A stretch of DNA of 64,000 bases from CAVZVZ01 sp963778895 (GTDB taxonomy: Bacteria; Actinomycetota; Acidimicrobiia; Acidimicrobiales; Acidimicrobilacustridaceae), in NCBI GenBank assembly GCA_963778895.1, contig CAVZVZ010000005.1:248001-312000 (forward strand). Reading direction: 5' to 3'. Below the pieces are notes generated by a model. The model did no database searches, was not told the DNA's origin, and saw only the letters and a list, made by a program, of their open reading frames with translations. Made by a program: the position numbers and the translations under genes. Shown here piece by piece: positions 18,828-28,409 of this stretch. Every line of letters begins with the position of its first letter. The first letter of the stretch is position 1.

Positions 18828-19070
18828 ATGCCCGAGATCAGTGCGACGGAGGCGGCCCGTAACTTTGCCGACCTGCTCGATGGAGTCGAACATCGAGGCG
18901 AGCGATACACCGTGGTCCGCCGCGGCAAGCCCGTCGCTCGTATTGAGCCGGCATCGAAGGGTCGCGGCGCCGACCTCAAGGAACTCTTGGAGTCGTTTCA
19001 CCCCGACCACACCTGGCGCATGGATCTTCGCGCCGTGACCGACCTGCTCCACACCGAAGCCCGGCCGTGA
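18828..19070 (+). CDS. Phd/YefM-family antitoxin
   Basis: An 80-residue protein. The N-terminal 45 residues match the Phd/YefM DNA-binding fold (MPEISATEAARNFADLLDGV, then a YTVVRRGKPVARI strand). The C-terminal charged region would wrap the toxin. There is no ribosome site between the upstream palindrome and the ATG, which suggests a leaderless message. It overlaps the toxin start by 4 bp (GTGA). Confidence 0.88.
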   Translation: MPEISATEAARNFADLLDGVEHRGERYTVVRRGKPVARIEPASKGRGADLKELLESFHPDHTWRMDLRAVTDLLHTEARP

Positions 19071-19459
19071 AGCGTCTCCTACTCGACACCACGTTCATCA
19101 TCGACGCCGATCGGAACGCCTCCGTCACGACCCTGGTCGACGATGACGACGATGTGGCGATCGCCGCCGTGACCGTCGCCGAACTACGCGTGGGTGTGGA
19201 ACTGTCGACCAAACGGTACCGGGCGGCACGCGAGGCATTCTTCGCGGCCGTGCTCGGGTCGATTCCCGTGCTGAGCTACGACGCCGACATCGCTATCTCC
19301 CACGCCCGGCTGTTGACCGCGGTTCGAAAGGCGGGTGAGCCCCGGGGAGCGCACGACCTGATGATCGCGGCCACCGCGTTGGCCCACGACCGCACGATCA
19401 TCTCGGCGGACCCGGCCGGTTTCGACGGGCTCCCGGGCGTCAGACTCCTCGCTCACTAA
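19067..19459 (+). CDS. PIN-domain toxin (VapC-like ribonuclease)
   Basis: A 130-residue PIN-domain protein starting at GTG 19067. The acidic active-site residues are visible: Asp in LLLDTTFIID, Glu in TVAELRVGVE, Asp in GAHDLMIAATA and Asp in ISADPAGFDGLPG. PIN toxins of this family cut RNA, often tRNA, when the antitoxin is lost. It is coupled to the antitoxin. The pair sits immediately before a tRNA cluster. Confidence 0.88.
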   Translation: MKRLLLDTTFIIDADRNASVTTLVDDDDDVAIAAVTVAELRVGVELSTKRYRAAREAFFAAVLGSIPVLSYDADIAISHARLLTAVRKAGEPRGAHDLMIAATALAHDRTIISADPAGFDGLPGVRLLAH

Positions 19460-19480
19460 ACGGAACAAAACAGGACGAAG

Positions 19481-19553
19481 CGCCCCCGGTAGGAATCGAA
19501 CCTACGACCTTGGGATTAGAAGTCCCCTGCTCTATCCCCTGAGCTACGGAGGC
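19481..19553 (-). tRNA. tRNA-Arg (TCT)
   Basis: On the reverse strand the acceptor GCCTCCG pairs with CGGGGGC, and the anticodon loop CTTCTAA gives TCT. The T-loop is TTCGATT. No encoded CCA. It is close to the convergent PIN toxin gene. Confidence 0.95.
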
Positions 19554-19661
19554 CAGGGACCCACTCTAAGGGGGGCTGGCGGTTCGCTCTGGGTACCAAT
19601 CCGGTGGCTCTGGCAACCGATTTGGCACCCGGTTCGGGGTAACTATGCTGGTCGGTCCCAC

Positions 19662-19740
19662 GGTGGCCGTAGCTCAGCCAGGTTAGAGCGCCAGGTTGTG
19701 GCCCTGGAGGTCGGGGGTTCAAGTCCCCTCGGCCACCCCA
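19662..19740 (+). tRNA. tRNA-His (GTG)
   Basis: Anticodon loop TTGTGGC gives GTG; acceptor GTGGCCG pairs with CGGCCAC. The extra G at 19662 sits opposite the C discriminator, as expected for tRNA-His. CCA is encoded. Confidence 0.95.
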
Positions 19741-19745
19741 TAGGA

Positions 19746-19774
19746 GTGCGTGGTCGCTCGCCGCGACCACGCAC
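19746..19774 (+). terminator. hairpin after tRNA-His
   Basis: A perfect 12-bp stem (GTGCGTGGTCGC / GCGACCACGCAC) with a 5-nt loop begins 5 nt after the tRNA. It lacks a strong T tract, as is common in GC-rich actinobacteria. Confidence 0.7.
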
Positions 19775-19813
19775 TTCGTCGACAACGCACGTGTCTAGAC
19801 TGCGATCCTTCTA

Positions 19814-19889
19814 GCGCCTCTAGCTCAATTGGCAGAGCAACGGACTCTTAATCCGCAGGTTCTGGGTTCGAGTCCCAGGGGGCGTACCA
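19814..19889 (+). tRNA. tRNA-Lys (CTT)
   Basis: Acceptor GCGCCTC pairs with GGGGCGT (with G-T pairs); anticodon loop CTCTTAA gives CTT; T-arm CTGGG/CCCAG; encoded CCA. Confidence 0.95.
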
Positions 19890-19901
19890 CGAACCGATTG
19901 G

Positions 19902-19928
19902 TCAGCCCGGGTACCTCGCCCGGGCTGA
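19902..19928 (+). terminator. hairpin after tRNA-Lys
   Basis: A perfect 10-bp stem (TCAGCCCGGG / CCCGGGCTGA) with a 7-nt loop starts 12 nt after the tRNA. It probably ends the tRNA-Lys transcript. Confidence 0.7.
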
Positions 19929-20098
19929 TTCGCGTCACGGCTCGAGTTGCTCCCGCCGCGCTGGACATCGACACGCAGGGGCATCGGCAGAACGACAGGT
20001 GGCCGTGACCTTGGACCCTGGCCCGCAGCCAGGACGGGGCGCAGGATGAACTTCTACGTGTGGATGTGGGCCGTGTCGTTGGCGTGCCTGCGTGACGT

Positions 20099-20308
20099 CA
20101 AGCCGATCCCGGCACCGACTACACCCCCATCAGCGGCACCGTCAGCTTCGCCCCCGGCGAAACCTCCAAGACCGTCGCCGTCACCATCAACGGCGACACC
20201 CTCGTCGAACCCGACGAATACGTCGTGGTCACCTTCCACGACCCCACCAACGCCACCATGGGCGGCTACTGGGGCCTCGGCATCGGCTTCATCACCAACG
20301 ACGACTGA
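20099..20308 (+). pseudogene. orphan C-terminal fragment of a Calx-beta domain
   Basis: Encodes the last 63 residues of a Calx-beta domain, ending GLGIGFITNDD and TGA at 20308. It matches the domain at 1794-1987 at 52 of 63 residues. Upstream of 20099 the similarity stops abruptly and no start, signal peptide or ribosome site fits the frame. It is therefore a truncated gene end. It lies 170 bp after the tRNA-Lys terminator and converges on the ABC permease gene. Confidence 0.8.
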
Positions 20309-20337
20309 GACAACTTGGCGTCGGCCGCAGCCGCCCG

Positions 20338-21177
20338 TCAGGCCCTGCGGTACTTCCGCACCGCTATCGGTGCGCACACGGCGATGATGCCGAAGCTCCA
20401 GAGCAACGACTGGGTCACGTTGGCCGCGAGCGTTTCGGCGGCGGGGCCGCCGACGAGCAGGCCCCGGACCGCGTTGACCGTGACCGACACGGGTTGGTGG
20501 GTCGCAAATCCCTGTAGCCACGACGGCATCGAGCTGACCGGCACGAACGCCGACGACGCAAAGACGAGCGGCGCCAGGAGCGGGAACGACGCCGCTTGCG
20601 CGGTTTCGGCGTTGGGTGCAATCAGGCCGATGATGCTGAACAGCCAACTCAACGAGAAGGCGAACAGCAGCAGGATCGCCACCGCGGCCAAGAACTGCAG
20701 AAAGTCGGTGCTGACGCGGAACCCGACCGCGTAGCCGACGATGAACATCAGCGCGACGACGAAGGTGTTGCGCACCAGATCGGCGCCCGTCCGGCCCGCC
20801 AATACCGCAGACCGTGCCATCGGCAATGAGCGGAATCGTTCGATGATCCCCGTCTGGAGGTCCTCGGCCAGCCCGACTCCGGTGTTGAGCGCACCGAAGG
20901 TGATGGTCTGCACGAAGATGCCCGGCATGAGGTAGTCGACGTAGCTCGGATAGCCCGGGGCGACGATGGCACCACCGAACACGTACGTGAACAGCAGGAC
21001 GAAGACAACCGGTTGCACCGTGGCGAAGACCAGCAGCTGCGGTGAGCGCCGCAACTTGGTGAGGTTGCGCCCGATGATGGCGAACGTGTCGGAGATCGCC
21101 CACGCCAGCGCCTGACGTCGCGAGCCGCTGCTGACCGCTCGCGGCCGCGGGAATCGTGGTCGGCGGTCATGACTCAC
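20338..21177 (-). CDS. ABC-2 type exporter permease (DrrB-like)
   Basis: About 279 residues from GTG 21177. It has six membrane segments in the ABC-2 pattern, with the amphipathic N-terminal helix, the YLMPGIFVQTITFG region, a GLAEDLQTGIIERFRSLPM coupling helix and the conserved PLVFASSAFVP loop. It forms the membrane channel for the ATPase encoded immediately upstream; the reading frames overlap by about 11 bp. DrrAB-type pumps export drugs, lipids or polyketides. The substrate is unknown. Confidence 0.87.
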   Translation of the reverse strand: MSHDRRPRFPRPRAVSSGSRRQALAWAISDTFAIIGRNLTKLRRSPQLLVFATVQPVVFVLLFTYVFGGAIVAPGYPSYVDYLMPGIFVQTITFGALNTGVGLAEDLQTGIIERFRSLPMARSAVLAGRTGADLVRNTFVVALMFIVGYAVGFRVSTDFLQFLAAVAILLLFAFSLSWLFSIIGLIAPNAETAQAASFPLLAPLVFASSAFVPVSSMPSWLQGFATHQPVSVTVNAVRGLLVGGPAAETLAANVTQSLLWSFGIIAVCAPIAVRKYRRA

Positions 21178-22164
21178 CTCCTCCGACGGCGGACGGCACC
21201 GAGCCGTCACCATCCGGTGATGCGTCGGACTCGGCCGGATGACCGGTCAGCGAGAGGAACACGTCGTCCAACGTGGGTTCCCGCACGGTGAAGTCCTGCG
21301 GCACGAGCGACTCGCGGTCGGTGATGCGAGCGATGTCGAGCACACCCCGCGCACCATCGGTGACGTTGACGCGCACGGTCCGGCCGTCCGGGAGCATCGA
21401 CGACGAACCAACCGGCTCGAGTGTGGTGAGCGCCCGCTCGGCCGAAACGACATCGGCGAAACCGATCTCGACGATGGTGGCGCCGAGCGTGGCCTTCAGC
21501 TCGGCCGCGGTTCCCTCGGCCACCTTGCGGCCGTGATCGATCACCGCGATGCGGTTCGCCAAGCTGTCGGCTTCCTCGAGGTACTGCGTGGTGAGCAGCA
21601 CCGTCGTTCCGTCGCTCACCAGCTCGCTGATGATGGCCCAGAGCTCGTTGCGGCTGTACACGTCGAGACCGGTCGTCGGCTCGTCGAGGAACAACATCGT
21701 CGGTCGGTGCACGAGCGCGGCCGCGAGATCGAGGCGACGTCGCATGCCTCCCGAGTAGGTCTTGAGCGGCCGGTCGGCGGCATCGGTGAGCGCGAACCGC
21801 TCGAGCAGCTCATCGGCGCGCTTGGCGACCAGCGCGCGATCGAGATGGGTGAGCCGTCCCATCAGGCGCAGGTTCTCGCGACCGGTCAGGTCTTCGTCGA
21901 CCGCCGCGTACTGACCGGCAAGCCCAATGCGCTCTCGTACCGCCTGCGGATCGGACGCCACATCGATGCCGAGCACCGACGCACTTACCTCCGTCCGGTC
22001 GCAGAATGGTGGTCAACACTCGGATGATGGTCGTCTTGCCGGCGCCGTTCGGTCCGAGCAGACCGAACACCGTGCCTTGCTCGACGCGTCAGGTCGACAC
22101 CGTCCACCGCGACGACGTCGCCGAAACACTTGACCAGCCCATCGACTTCTATGACCGCATTCAC
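21167..22164 (-). CDS. ABC transporter ATPase (DrrA-like, two frameshifts)
   Basis: Read through two +1 breaks (near 22080 and 21990) this is a 331-residue DrrA-type ATPase. It shows a VIEVDGLVKCFGD start, Walker A GPNGAGKTT, Q-loop region GLAGQYAAVDEDLTG, signature YSGGMRRRLD, Walker B MLFLDEPTTGLD, and TTQYLEEAD, the Gln-containing switch typical of DrrA in place of the usual His. The C-terminal 90 residues are the DrrA-type extension ending in a VREPTLDDVFL motif. The start at GTG 22164 is uncertain since no clear ribosome site precedes it. It follows the DUF559 gene by 11 bp and overlaps the permease gene. Confidence 0.85.
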
Positions 22165-22175
22165 GAGGGAGCACT

Positions 22176-23097
22176 CTACGGGCGCGCCTCGATGGTCTCC
22201 TCCACCATTGACCGGCATTCCTCCCGGTGATCGCGGAGGTCGACGTAGGTGAATCGCAGCACAGCATGACCGTGAGCGGCGGCCAGGTTGTCTCGTCGCC
22301 GATCTCGCACGAAGTCCGCTTCCCTCGTGTGCCAACGGCGACCATCGGCCTCGACGATCAGCCGAGATGGGGCGCAGTAGGCATCTACCCGCCCTTCGCC
22401 GTGTCGGCCACCAGGGAGGCGAGGCCTCGAAGACGAACTCGCAGTTCGCGACGCTGCCGAGCATCAGCCGCAACCATCGCTCGAGCTGCGACGTCGCCGG
22501 TACGAAGCCCGATTCACCTCGGGACTCGAGCAGTTCTCGAAGCTGACCACGGCCCGCCGCGCGCCGCGGCACACATTCGACGAACCGGTCCTGCAGCGTC
22601 TTCGATCGTTAGCGAGTCGGGCGACGAGCACATGGTCGACCACGGCGGCAAGCTCGGCTGGACTGATCCGATTCAGTAGGCGCACAACCGTGTCCGCAAG
22701 TGGCAAACATGGGATGTGATCGATCGTCACGCGTCGCACGCTCGCGGCCGACCGGACAACCGCCAGCCGTGTTCGCGTCCCGCGTCCAACACGAGGGACG
22801 AGCAACTCGACGGCGCCGGGCTGGAACGAAGGCAGCGCGTGCAGAACGGCGGCAGCCCTGCCCGAGATCACGCCGGACGGCATCGCCAGCGTCGCAGCCA
22901 TGCACTGACGTCGCCAGGTGAAGGGATGGCTCGCCAACGCGTAGACCCCGTCGTCGAGTCGCAACCACCGTCCGGTGCCGACACGGCGGCGGATCGTGCT
23001 GTCCGTGAAGCCGAGTGCGAGCGCCTGTCGGTCGACTGAACGCACCGTGCTGCCGCCGTGCGACGGCGTCGAGTTGCTGCTCCGGAGATCCCTGCAT
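22176..23097 (-). CDS. AbiEi-like winged-helix / DUF559 nuclease-fold protein (frameshifted)
   Basis: From ATG 23097, with at least three frame breaks, this encodes about 305 residues. The N-terminus has the AbiEi-type winged helix (VARRQHGAFSR, then RQALALGFTDSTIRRRV and LDDGVYALASHPFTWRRQC). The middle carries the LHALPSF...VELLVPR domain. The C-terminus is a DUF559 domain with the restriction-endonuclease-like pattern RLIVEADGRRWH, DFVRDRRRDN and AVLRFTYVDLRDH. AbiEi is the antitoxin of type IV systems, but actinobacteria contain many stand-alone AbiEi/DUF559 fusions. No AbiEii toxin partner is next to it; the neighbours are the ABC exporter genes. Exact role unknown. Confidence 0.72.
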
Positions 23098-23252
23098 CGG
23101 CACCCCATCGCGTCGCGTGTGCGAGGGTGCCGGGACACCGAGGGGGCGAGTGAACCGCAGGCGTGCCACCCGGTCAAGGGTCGATGCCTACGAGTCAGGA
23201 AATCTGCGCTCCAGCGCGAGATTTCGTGACTGGTGGCGATGGGCCGCGGGCG

Positions 23253-23650
23253 TCAGCGGCCGTCGTGGTACTGGATGAGCTCGATGCTGTAGCCGTCGGG
23301 GTCGTTGACGAACGCGACCGTGACCGGCCAGCGGTCGAGGCGGGTCGGCTCCATCGTCGACTCGTAGCCGGCGTCGACGGCCTTCGCGATGCGTCGCCAC
23401 GCAGTCGTCGACCCGCATGTAGATCTTCCAGAGCGCGAAGCCGTGGTCGATCGGCTGGCCGTCGTTGTAGCGCTCGGCCAGCTGCAGGCGACCGCCGCCC
23501 TCGTCGGCGGCGAGGTGCGCCTCGTGCACGTCGTCGATCTCGGTCCGACCCTGCAGCTTCAGCCCGATGATGTCGGTGTAGAAGCCGATCGAGCGCTCGA
23601 TGTCGCTCACGTAGATGCAGTACTGACCCGACCGTCGTCGCCACGTGCAC
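23253..23650 (-). CDS. VOC-family (glyoxalase/dioxygenase-like) protein (frameshifted)
   Basis: Corrected for two +1 breaks (near 23625 and 23390) this gives 131 residues. It has the vicinal-oxygen-chelate pattern: YCIYVSDIERSIGFYTDIIGLKL, EAHLAADEGGGRLQLAERY, the KIYMRVDD strand and the terminal VAFVNDPDGYSIELIQYH with the metal-ligand Glu. His and Glu in the usual places suggest a metal-binding lyase, dioxygenase or resistance protein. It is divergent from the amidohydrolase operon with a 91-bp shared promoter region, so it may act on the same compound. Confidence 0.8.
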
Positions 23651-23684
23651 CCCCGTCGGACGCTAGGACCCTACGGCCGAATGC

Positions 23685-23694
23685 GAACATGTTC
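23685..23694. promoter_or_regulatory. short palindrome in divergent promoter
   Basis: GAACATGTTC is a perfect 10-bp palindrome midway between the VOC gene and the amidohydrolase operon. It is a candidate site for the operon's TetR-family regulator. The size is short, so this is weak. Confidence 0.35.
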
Positions 23695-23741
23695 CAGATC
23701 TGTCCTTGTCGGGGCCGATGACGGCTTGGTAGACCGGCGCG

Positions 23742-25001
23742 GTGTCCGGCGAGAACTACGTCGTGATCTCGGCGGACTGCCACGGCGGGGGCGAACATCG
23801 CCGACTACCGGCCCTACCTCGAGGCCCGCTACCACGACGACTTCGACGCCTGGTTCGTCGACGTTCGAGAACCCCTACGACGACCTCGCCGGCGACGACG
23901 GCAGCCGCAACTGGGACTCGACCCGCCGGCTGCGCGAGCTGGAGGCCGACGGTGTCGTCGCCGAGGTGATCTTCCCCAACACCGTGCCGCCGTTCTTCCC
24001 GAAGTCGTCGCTCGTCGCAGCCAGCCGCCGGGCGCCGGGCGCCGGCGACCTCGAACGGCGCTGGGCCGGGCTGCGGGCGCACAACCGTTGGCTGGCCGAC
24101 TTCTGCGCCGACGCGCCGGGCCGGCGGGCCGGCATCTGCCAGATCATGCTGCACGACGTCGAGGGCGCGGTCGCCGAGATCCGCTGGGCGGCCGAGCACG
24201 GGCTGACCGGCGGCGTGCTGCTGCCGGGCGCGCCCCCCGGCTCGGGCGCTGCCGCCGCTGTACGCGCCCGGACTACGAGCCGATCTGGTCGGTGTGCGAG
24301 GAGGTCGGCCTGCCGATCAACAACCACAGCGGCAGCGCGGCGCCCGACTACGGCGACTACGCCGCGGCCAAGGCGATGTTCCTGCTCGAGGTCACGTGGT
24401 GGGCCCACCGCACGCTCTGGCACCTGATCTTCTCCGGCGTGATGGAACGCCACCCGAACCTGCAGTTCGTGTTCACCGAGCAGGGCACGGCGTGGTTGCC
24501 CGACGAGCTGACCCGGCTCGACTACTACCACGACCGGCTGCGGGGCGTCGGCGGCGCGGCCGGGTCGCAGGAGGCCAAGTTCGGCGAGCTCGACCGCACG
24601 ACGCTGTCGCTCAAGCCGTCGGAGTACTGGGCCCGCCAGTGCCACCTCGGGTCGAGCTTCATCCGCCGGCCCGAGGTCGACATCCGCCACACGGTCGGCG
24701 TCGATCGGATCATGTGGGGCAGCGACTTCCCGCACCTCGAAGGGCTGCTGGCCGTTCTCGCGCACGCCACCTGCGGCTGGCCTTCGCCGGGCGTGCCCGA
24801 GGACGAGGTCCGGGCCATGGTCGGCGGCAACGCCGCCGCGCGTCTACGGCTTCGACCTCGACGCGCTCGACGCCGCTGGCCGCCGAGTTCGGCCCGTCGC
24901 CGGCCGAGGTCGCCGAGCCGCTCGGACCCGGCGACATCCCCGACGAGGCGTTGCGCTGCCCGGCCTTCGCCGCCGCCCGCTTCCTGCCGCCGGCGGCCTG
25001 A
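23742..25001 (+). CDS. amidohydrolase family protein, first copy (frameshifted)
   Basis: Starts at GTG 23742 (VSGENYVVISADCHGG) and spans about 415 residues. It has the amidohydrolase_2 pattern: metal-binding DCHGG near the start, VIFPNTVPPFFP, HNRWLADFCADAPGRRAG, the INNHSGSAAPDY segment with its His, LIFSGVMERHPNLQFVFTEQG, and the C-terminal metal motif MWGSDFPHLEG. Several +1 breaks interrupt it, all consistent with one intact ancestral frame. Enzymes of this family include decarboxylases and ring hydrolases such as those acting on aromatic acids. Its stop overlaps the next start (TGATG). First gene of a coupled operon. Confidence 0.82.
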
Positions 25002-25889
25002 TGAAGGACTTCGCCGGCCGGGTGGCGGTGGTGACCGGCGGTGCCGGCGGCGTCGGCCAGGCGCTCGGTGAGCGCTTCGCCGCCGAGGGCATGCAGGTCG
25101 TGCTGGCCGACGTCTTCCCCGACCCGCTCGACGAGGCCGTGGCCGCGCTTGCGGGCCGACGGGCCACGACGTGACCGGCGTGGTCACCGACGTCACCGAC
25201 TTCGCGTCGGTCGAGCACCTGGCCGACGAGGCCTACGCCACCTACGGCGCCGTCCACGTGCTGTGCAACAACGCCGGCGTCGGCGCCGGGCGCCGAAGGG
25301 CAAGATCTGGGACCACACGCTCAACGACTGGGGCTGGGGCCTGGCCGTGAACCTGTGGGGCGTCATCCACGGGATCAAGGCGTTCGTGCCCGCGCATGCT
25401 CGACGGCGGCGACGAGGGCCACGTGATGAACACGTCGTCGGGCAACGGCGGCATCGCGCCGCTGACCACGACCGCGATCTACGCCACGACCAAGGCGGCG
25501 CGTCACCACGGTCACCGAGGTGCTCTACGGCCAGCTGCGGGCGGTCGACAGCCGCATCGGCGTGTCGGTGCTGTTCCCCGGGCCCGAAGGTGCTGCGCAC
25601 CGGTCTGCTCGAGTCGTCGAGCAAGCGACCCGAGCGCGTGGGCCAACGAGGTGCCCCGGGTCGACGCCGTACACGACGATCGAGTCGTTCGAGGCCCGCC
25701 TGCGCGCCGCCGGCATCGAGCCCGACTACACGCCGGTCGAGTCGATCGCCGAGGAGGCCTTCGTCGGCATCCGCGAGGGCCGGTTCTGGATCCTGCCGGC
25801 GAGCGAGCGCACCGACGACACCATCCGGGCCCGGGCCGAGTCGATGCTCGACCGCTCCGGCCCCGACCTACCTGGAGGACCTGCGATGA
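25001..25889 (+). CDS. short-chain dehydrogenase/reductase (frameshifted)
   Basis: ATG 25001 overlaps the preceding stop. The protein of about 290 residues shows the SDR nucleotide motif VVTGGAGGVGQALG, a LCNNAGVGAG strand, the Ser in MNTSSGNGG and the YATTKAA active-site Tyr/Lys. It is interrupted by about six single-base insertions. The C-terminus (IEPDYTPVESIAEEAFVGI) matches SDRs found in steroid and xenobiotic catabolic clusters. It probably oxidises a hydroxyl group on the pathway intermediate with NAD(P). It ends in an ATGA overlap with the second amidohydrolase. Confidence 0.8.
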
Positions 25890-27165
25890 GCCGCTACCTC
25901 GTCATCTCGGCCGACACCCACGCCGGGCTGCCCGGCCCGGAGTACCGCGAGTGGCTCGACCCCGAGTACCGCGAGCGCTTCGACGCGTTCCTCGTCGAGC
26001 GCGAGCGGGCCGCCGAGATGGCCCGCGCCGGATTCCTCAACGAGGAGTTCGCCAAGGCGTGGCACGAGGAGAACGAGGAAGGCCTGCGCGGCGGCTGGGA
26101 CGCGGCGCGGCGCGACAAGGAGCTCGACGCCGACGGCGTGGTCGGCGAGGTCATCTTCCCCGACGCCGACTCGGTGAGCGGCGGCGCCTCGGCCCCGTTC
26201 GGCGCCGGGCTCGGCGCCAGCGGCGACACCCCGGGCTGACCTGCTGTTCGCCGGCGCCCGGGCCCACAACCGGTGGCTGGCCGAGCTGTGCCAGGAGAGC
26301 CCGGAGCGACGGGCCGGGGTGGCGATCGTGCCGATCATGGTCGACATCGACGCCGCGGTGGCCGAGATCCGCCGGGCCCACGCGTCGGGCCTGCGGGGCG
26401 GCATCCTCATCCCGCCGATGTGGCAGCCCCACGAGCCGTACCACCACCCGCGCTACGACCCGGTGTGGGCGGTGTGCGAGGAGCTGTCGATGCCGGTGCA
26501 CACGCACTCCGGTGTGGCCGACCGGGCCGTCCTACGGGCCCGCACGTCGGCATCTTCACCACCGAGACCCGGTTCTGGTCGTCGCGTCCGCTGCCGTTCC
26601 TCATCTGGTCGGGCGTGTTCGAGCGCTTCCCCGGCGCTGCGCTTCGGCGTGGCCGAGTGCGGGGCGTTCTGGGTGAACGACCTGCTGTGGCGGATGGACC
26701 TCGTCTACGAACGCGACCACGGCTCGCGCAAGCTCGGGGCGCAGCTGACGGCGAACATGTCGATGAGCCCGAGCGAGTACTTCGACCGCAACTGCTTCAT
26801 CGGCGCGTCGAACATCGTCCGGGTCGAGATGGCCCGGCGCTACGAGATCGGCGTCGGCAACCTGTGCTGGGGCAACGACTTCCCCCACCCCGAGGGCACC
26901 TGGCCCCACACCCGCGAGTTCCTGGCCCAGGTGTTCTGCGACATCCCGCGCGACGAGACGGCGGCCATGCTCGGCGGCAACGCGGCCGAGGTCTACGGCT
27001 TCGACGTCGACGCGCTGGCACCGCTCGTCGATCGCATCGGGCCGACGCCCGAGGAGCTCGGCCAGAGGCGACGACCCGACGGCCAAGTGGGCCGACGCCA
27101 AGCGGGCCGGGCGACCGTGGCTCACCGGCATCGAGACGTGGCCGACCGCCACCCCGCCGTCGTGA
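25886..27165 (+). CDS. amidohydrolase family protein, second copy (frameshifted)
   Basis: About 424 residues from ATG 25886 (MSRYLVISADTHAG). It is homologous to the first amidohydrolase: metal-binding ADTHAG, KELDADGVVGEVIFPDAD, HNRWLAELCQESPERRAG, a VHTHSGVADR segment, FLIWSGVFERFPALRFGVAECG and the C-terminal WGNDFPHPEGTWPH. Several +1 breaks interrupt it (for example near 26235, 26525, 26635 and 27066). Two such enzymes in tandem suggest successive or paired substrates, or a heteromeric enzyme. The stop overlaps the P450 start by GTGA. Confidence 0.82.
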
Positions 27166-28409
27166 CCACGACGACCGGCCCGGCGCCGTTCGATCCGCTC
27201 GACCCGGCCTTCGTCGCGTCGCCCTACGAGGCGTACGCCGCGGCTGCGCGACGAGGACCCGGTCCACTGGTCCGAGCTGCTGTAGGGCTGGGTCGTGACC
27301 CGCTTCGACGACGTGGCCGCGATCCTGCGCGACCCGTCGATGTCGAGCGACATCGACAAGGCGACGCCCAACCCGATCATCGAGCATGGAGATCGAGGGC
27401 CTGGCCGAGCACGGCCAGGCGACGCAGACGATCGTGCACCTCGACGATCCCGACCACGCCCGGGTGCGCAAGCTGATGGCCGAGCCGTTCCGGGTGCGCG
27501 AGGTGAGCCGGCTGGCGTCGCTGATCGAGCAGCGGGTCGGCGAGGCGCTCGATCGGCTGCGCGACGAGCACGGCGACGGCGTGGTCGACCTCGACCTGAT
27601 CGCGCGACCTGGCCTATCCGCTGCCGGTCGAGATCTTCTCGGAGTGGCTCGGCGTGCCGGAGGAGGCCAACCCGCAGTTCCGCTACTGGACGAGCTGGGT
27701 GGCCCGCAGCCGCGACCCGATGAGCGTCGCAGGAGCGCGACGAGCTCTACGAGGCGCTCGGCGGCATGTACCTCTACCTGGCCGAGCAGGCCGAGGTGAA
27801 GCGCCAGGACCCGACCGGCGACCTGCTGTCGTACCTGGTGCACGCCGAGGCCGACGGCGACGCGCTGTCGACCGACGAGCTCATGTCGCAGCTCGATCAC
27901 GCTGTACATGGCCGGCCACGAGCCGACGGCCGGCCTGGTCGGCAACGGCATCCTGGCGCTGCTGCGCCAGCCCGATCAGCTCGCCCGGCTGCAGGCCGAG
28001 CCCGACCTGATCCGCAACGCGGTGTCCGAGCTGCTGCGCTTCGACGGCCCGAACCAGTTCGTGCGGCGCATCACCACCCAGCCGACCATGGTCGGCGACG
28101 TCGAGGTGCCGGCCGGCGCGGTGCTCTTCCCCGGCCTGGCGTCGGCCAACCGCGACCCGCGCCGCTGGGGCCCGACCGCCGAGCAGGTCGTGGTCGACCG
28201 GGCCGACGCCGACCAGCACCTGCAGTTCGGCGGCGGCATGCACGCCTGCCTCGGCGCGCACCTGGCCCGGCTGCAGGCCGAGCTCTTCCTGCGGGCCATC
28301 CTGGCGCGGCTCGACGGGCCTGGAGCTGGCCGGCGAGCCGGTGTGGAGCACCCGCATGTTCATCCGAGGCCTCAGCTCGCTGCCGGTCCGGTGCTCGGTG
28401 CGGGCATGA
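27162..28409 (+). CDS. cytochrome P450 (frameshifted, one in-frame TAG)
   Basis: Starts at GTG 27162 (VTTTTGPAPFDPLDPAFVASPYEAYAALRDEDPVHWSELL). About 410 residues when read through the breaks. It has the helix C region LDDPDHARVRKLM, the I-helix MAGHEPTAGL, the K-helix ELLRFDGP with its Glu and Arg, and the heme loop FGGGMHACLGAHLARLQ with the Cys ligand. An in-frame TAG at 27283-27285 lies where a Tyr or Gly codon is expected, and about five +1 insertions follow. Bacterial P450s of this soluble type hydroxylate small hydrophobic molecules using ferredoxin; no ferredoxin gene is next to it. It is coupled to the TetR gene by ATGA. Confidence 0.8.
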
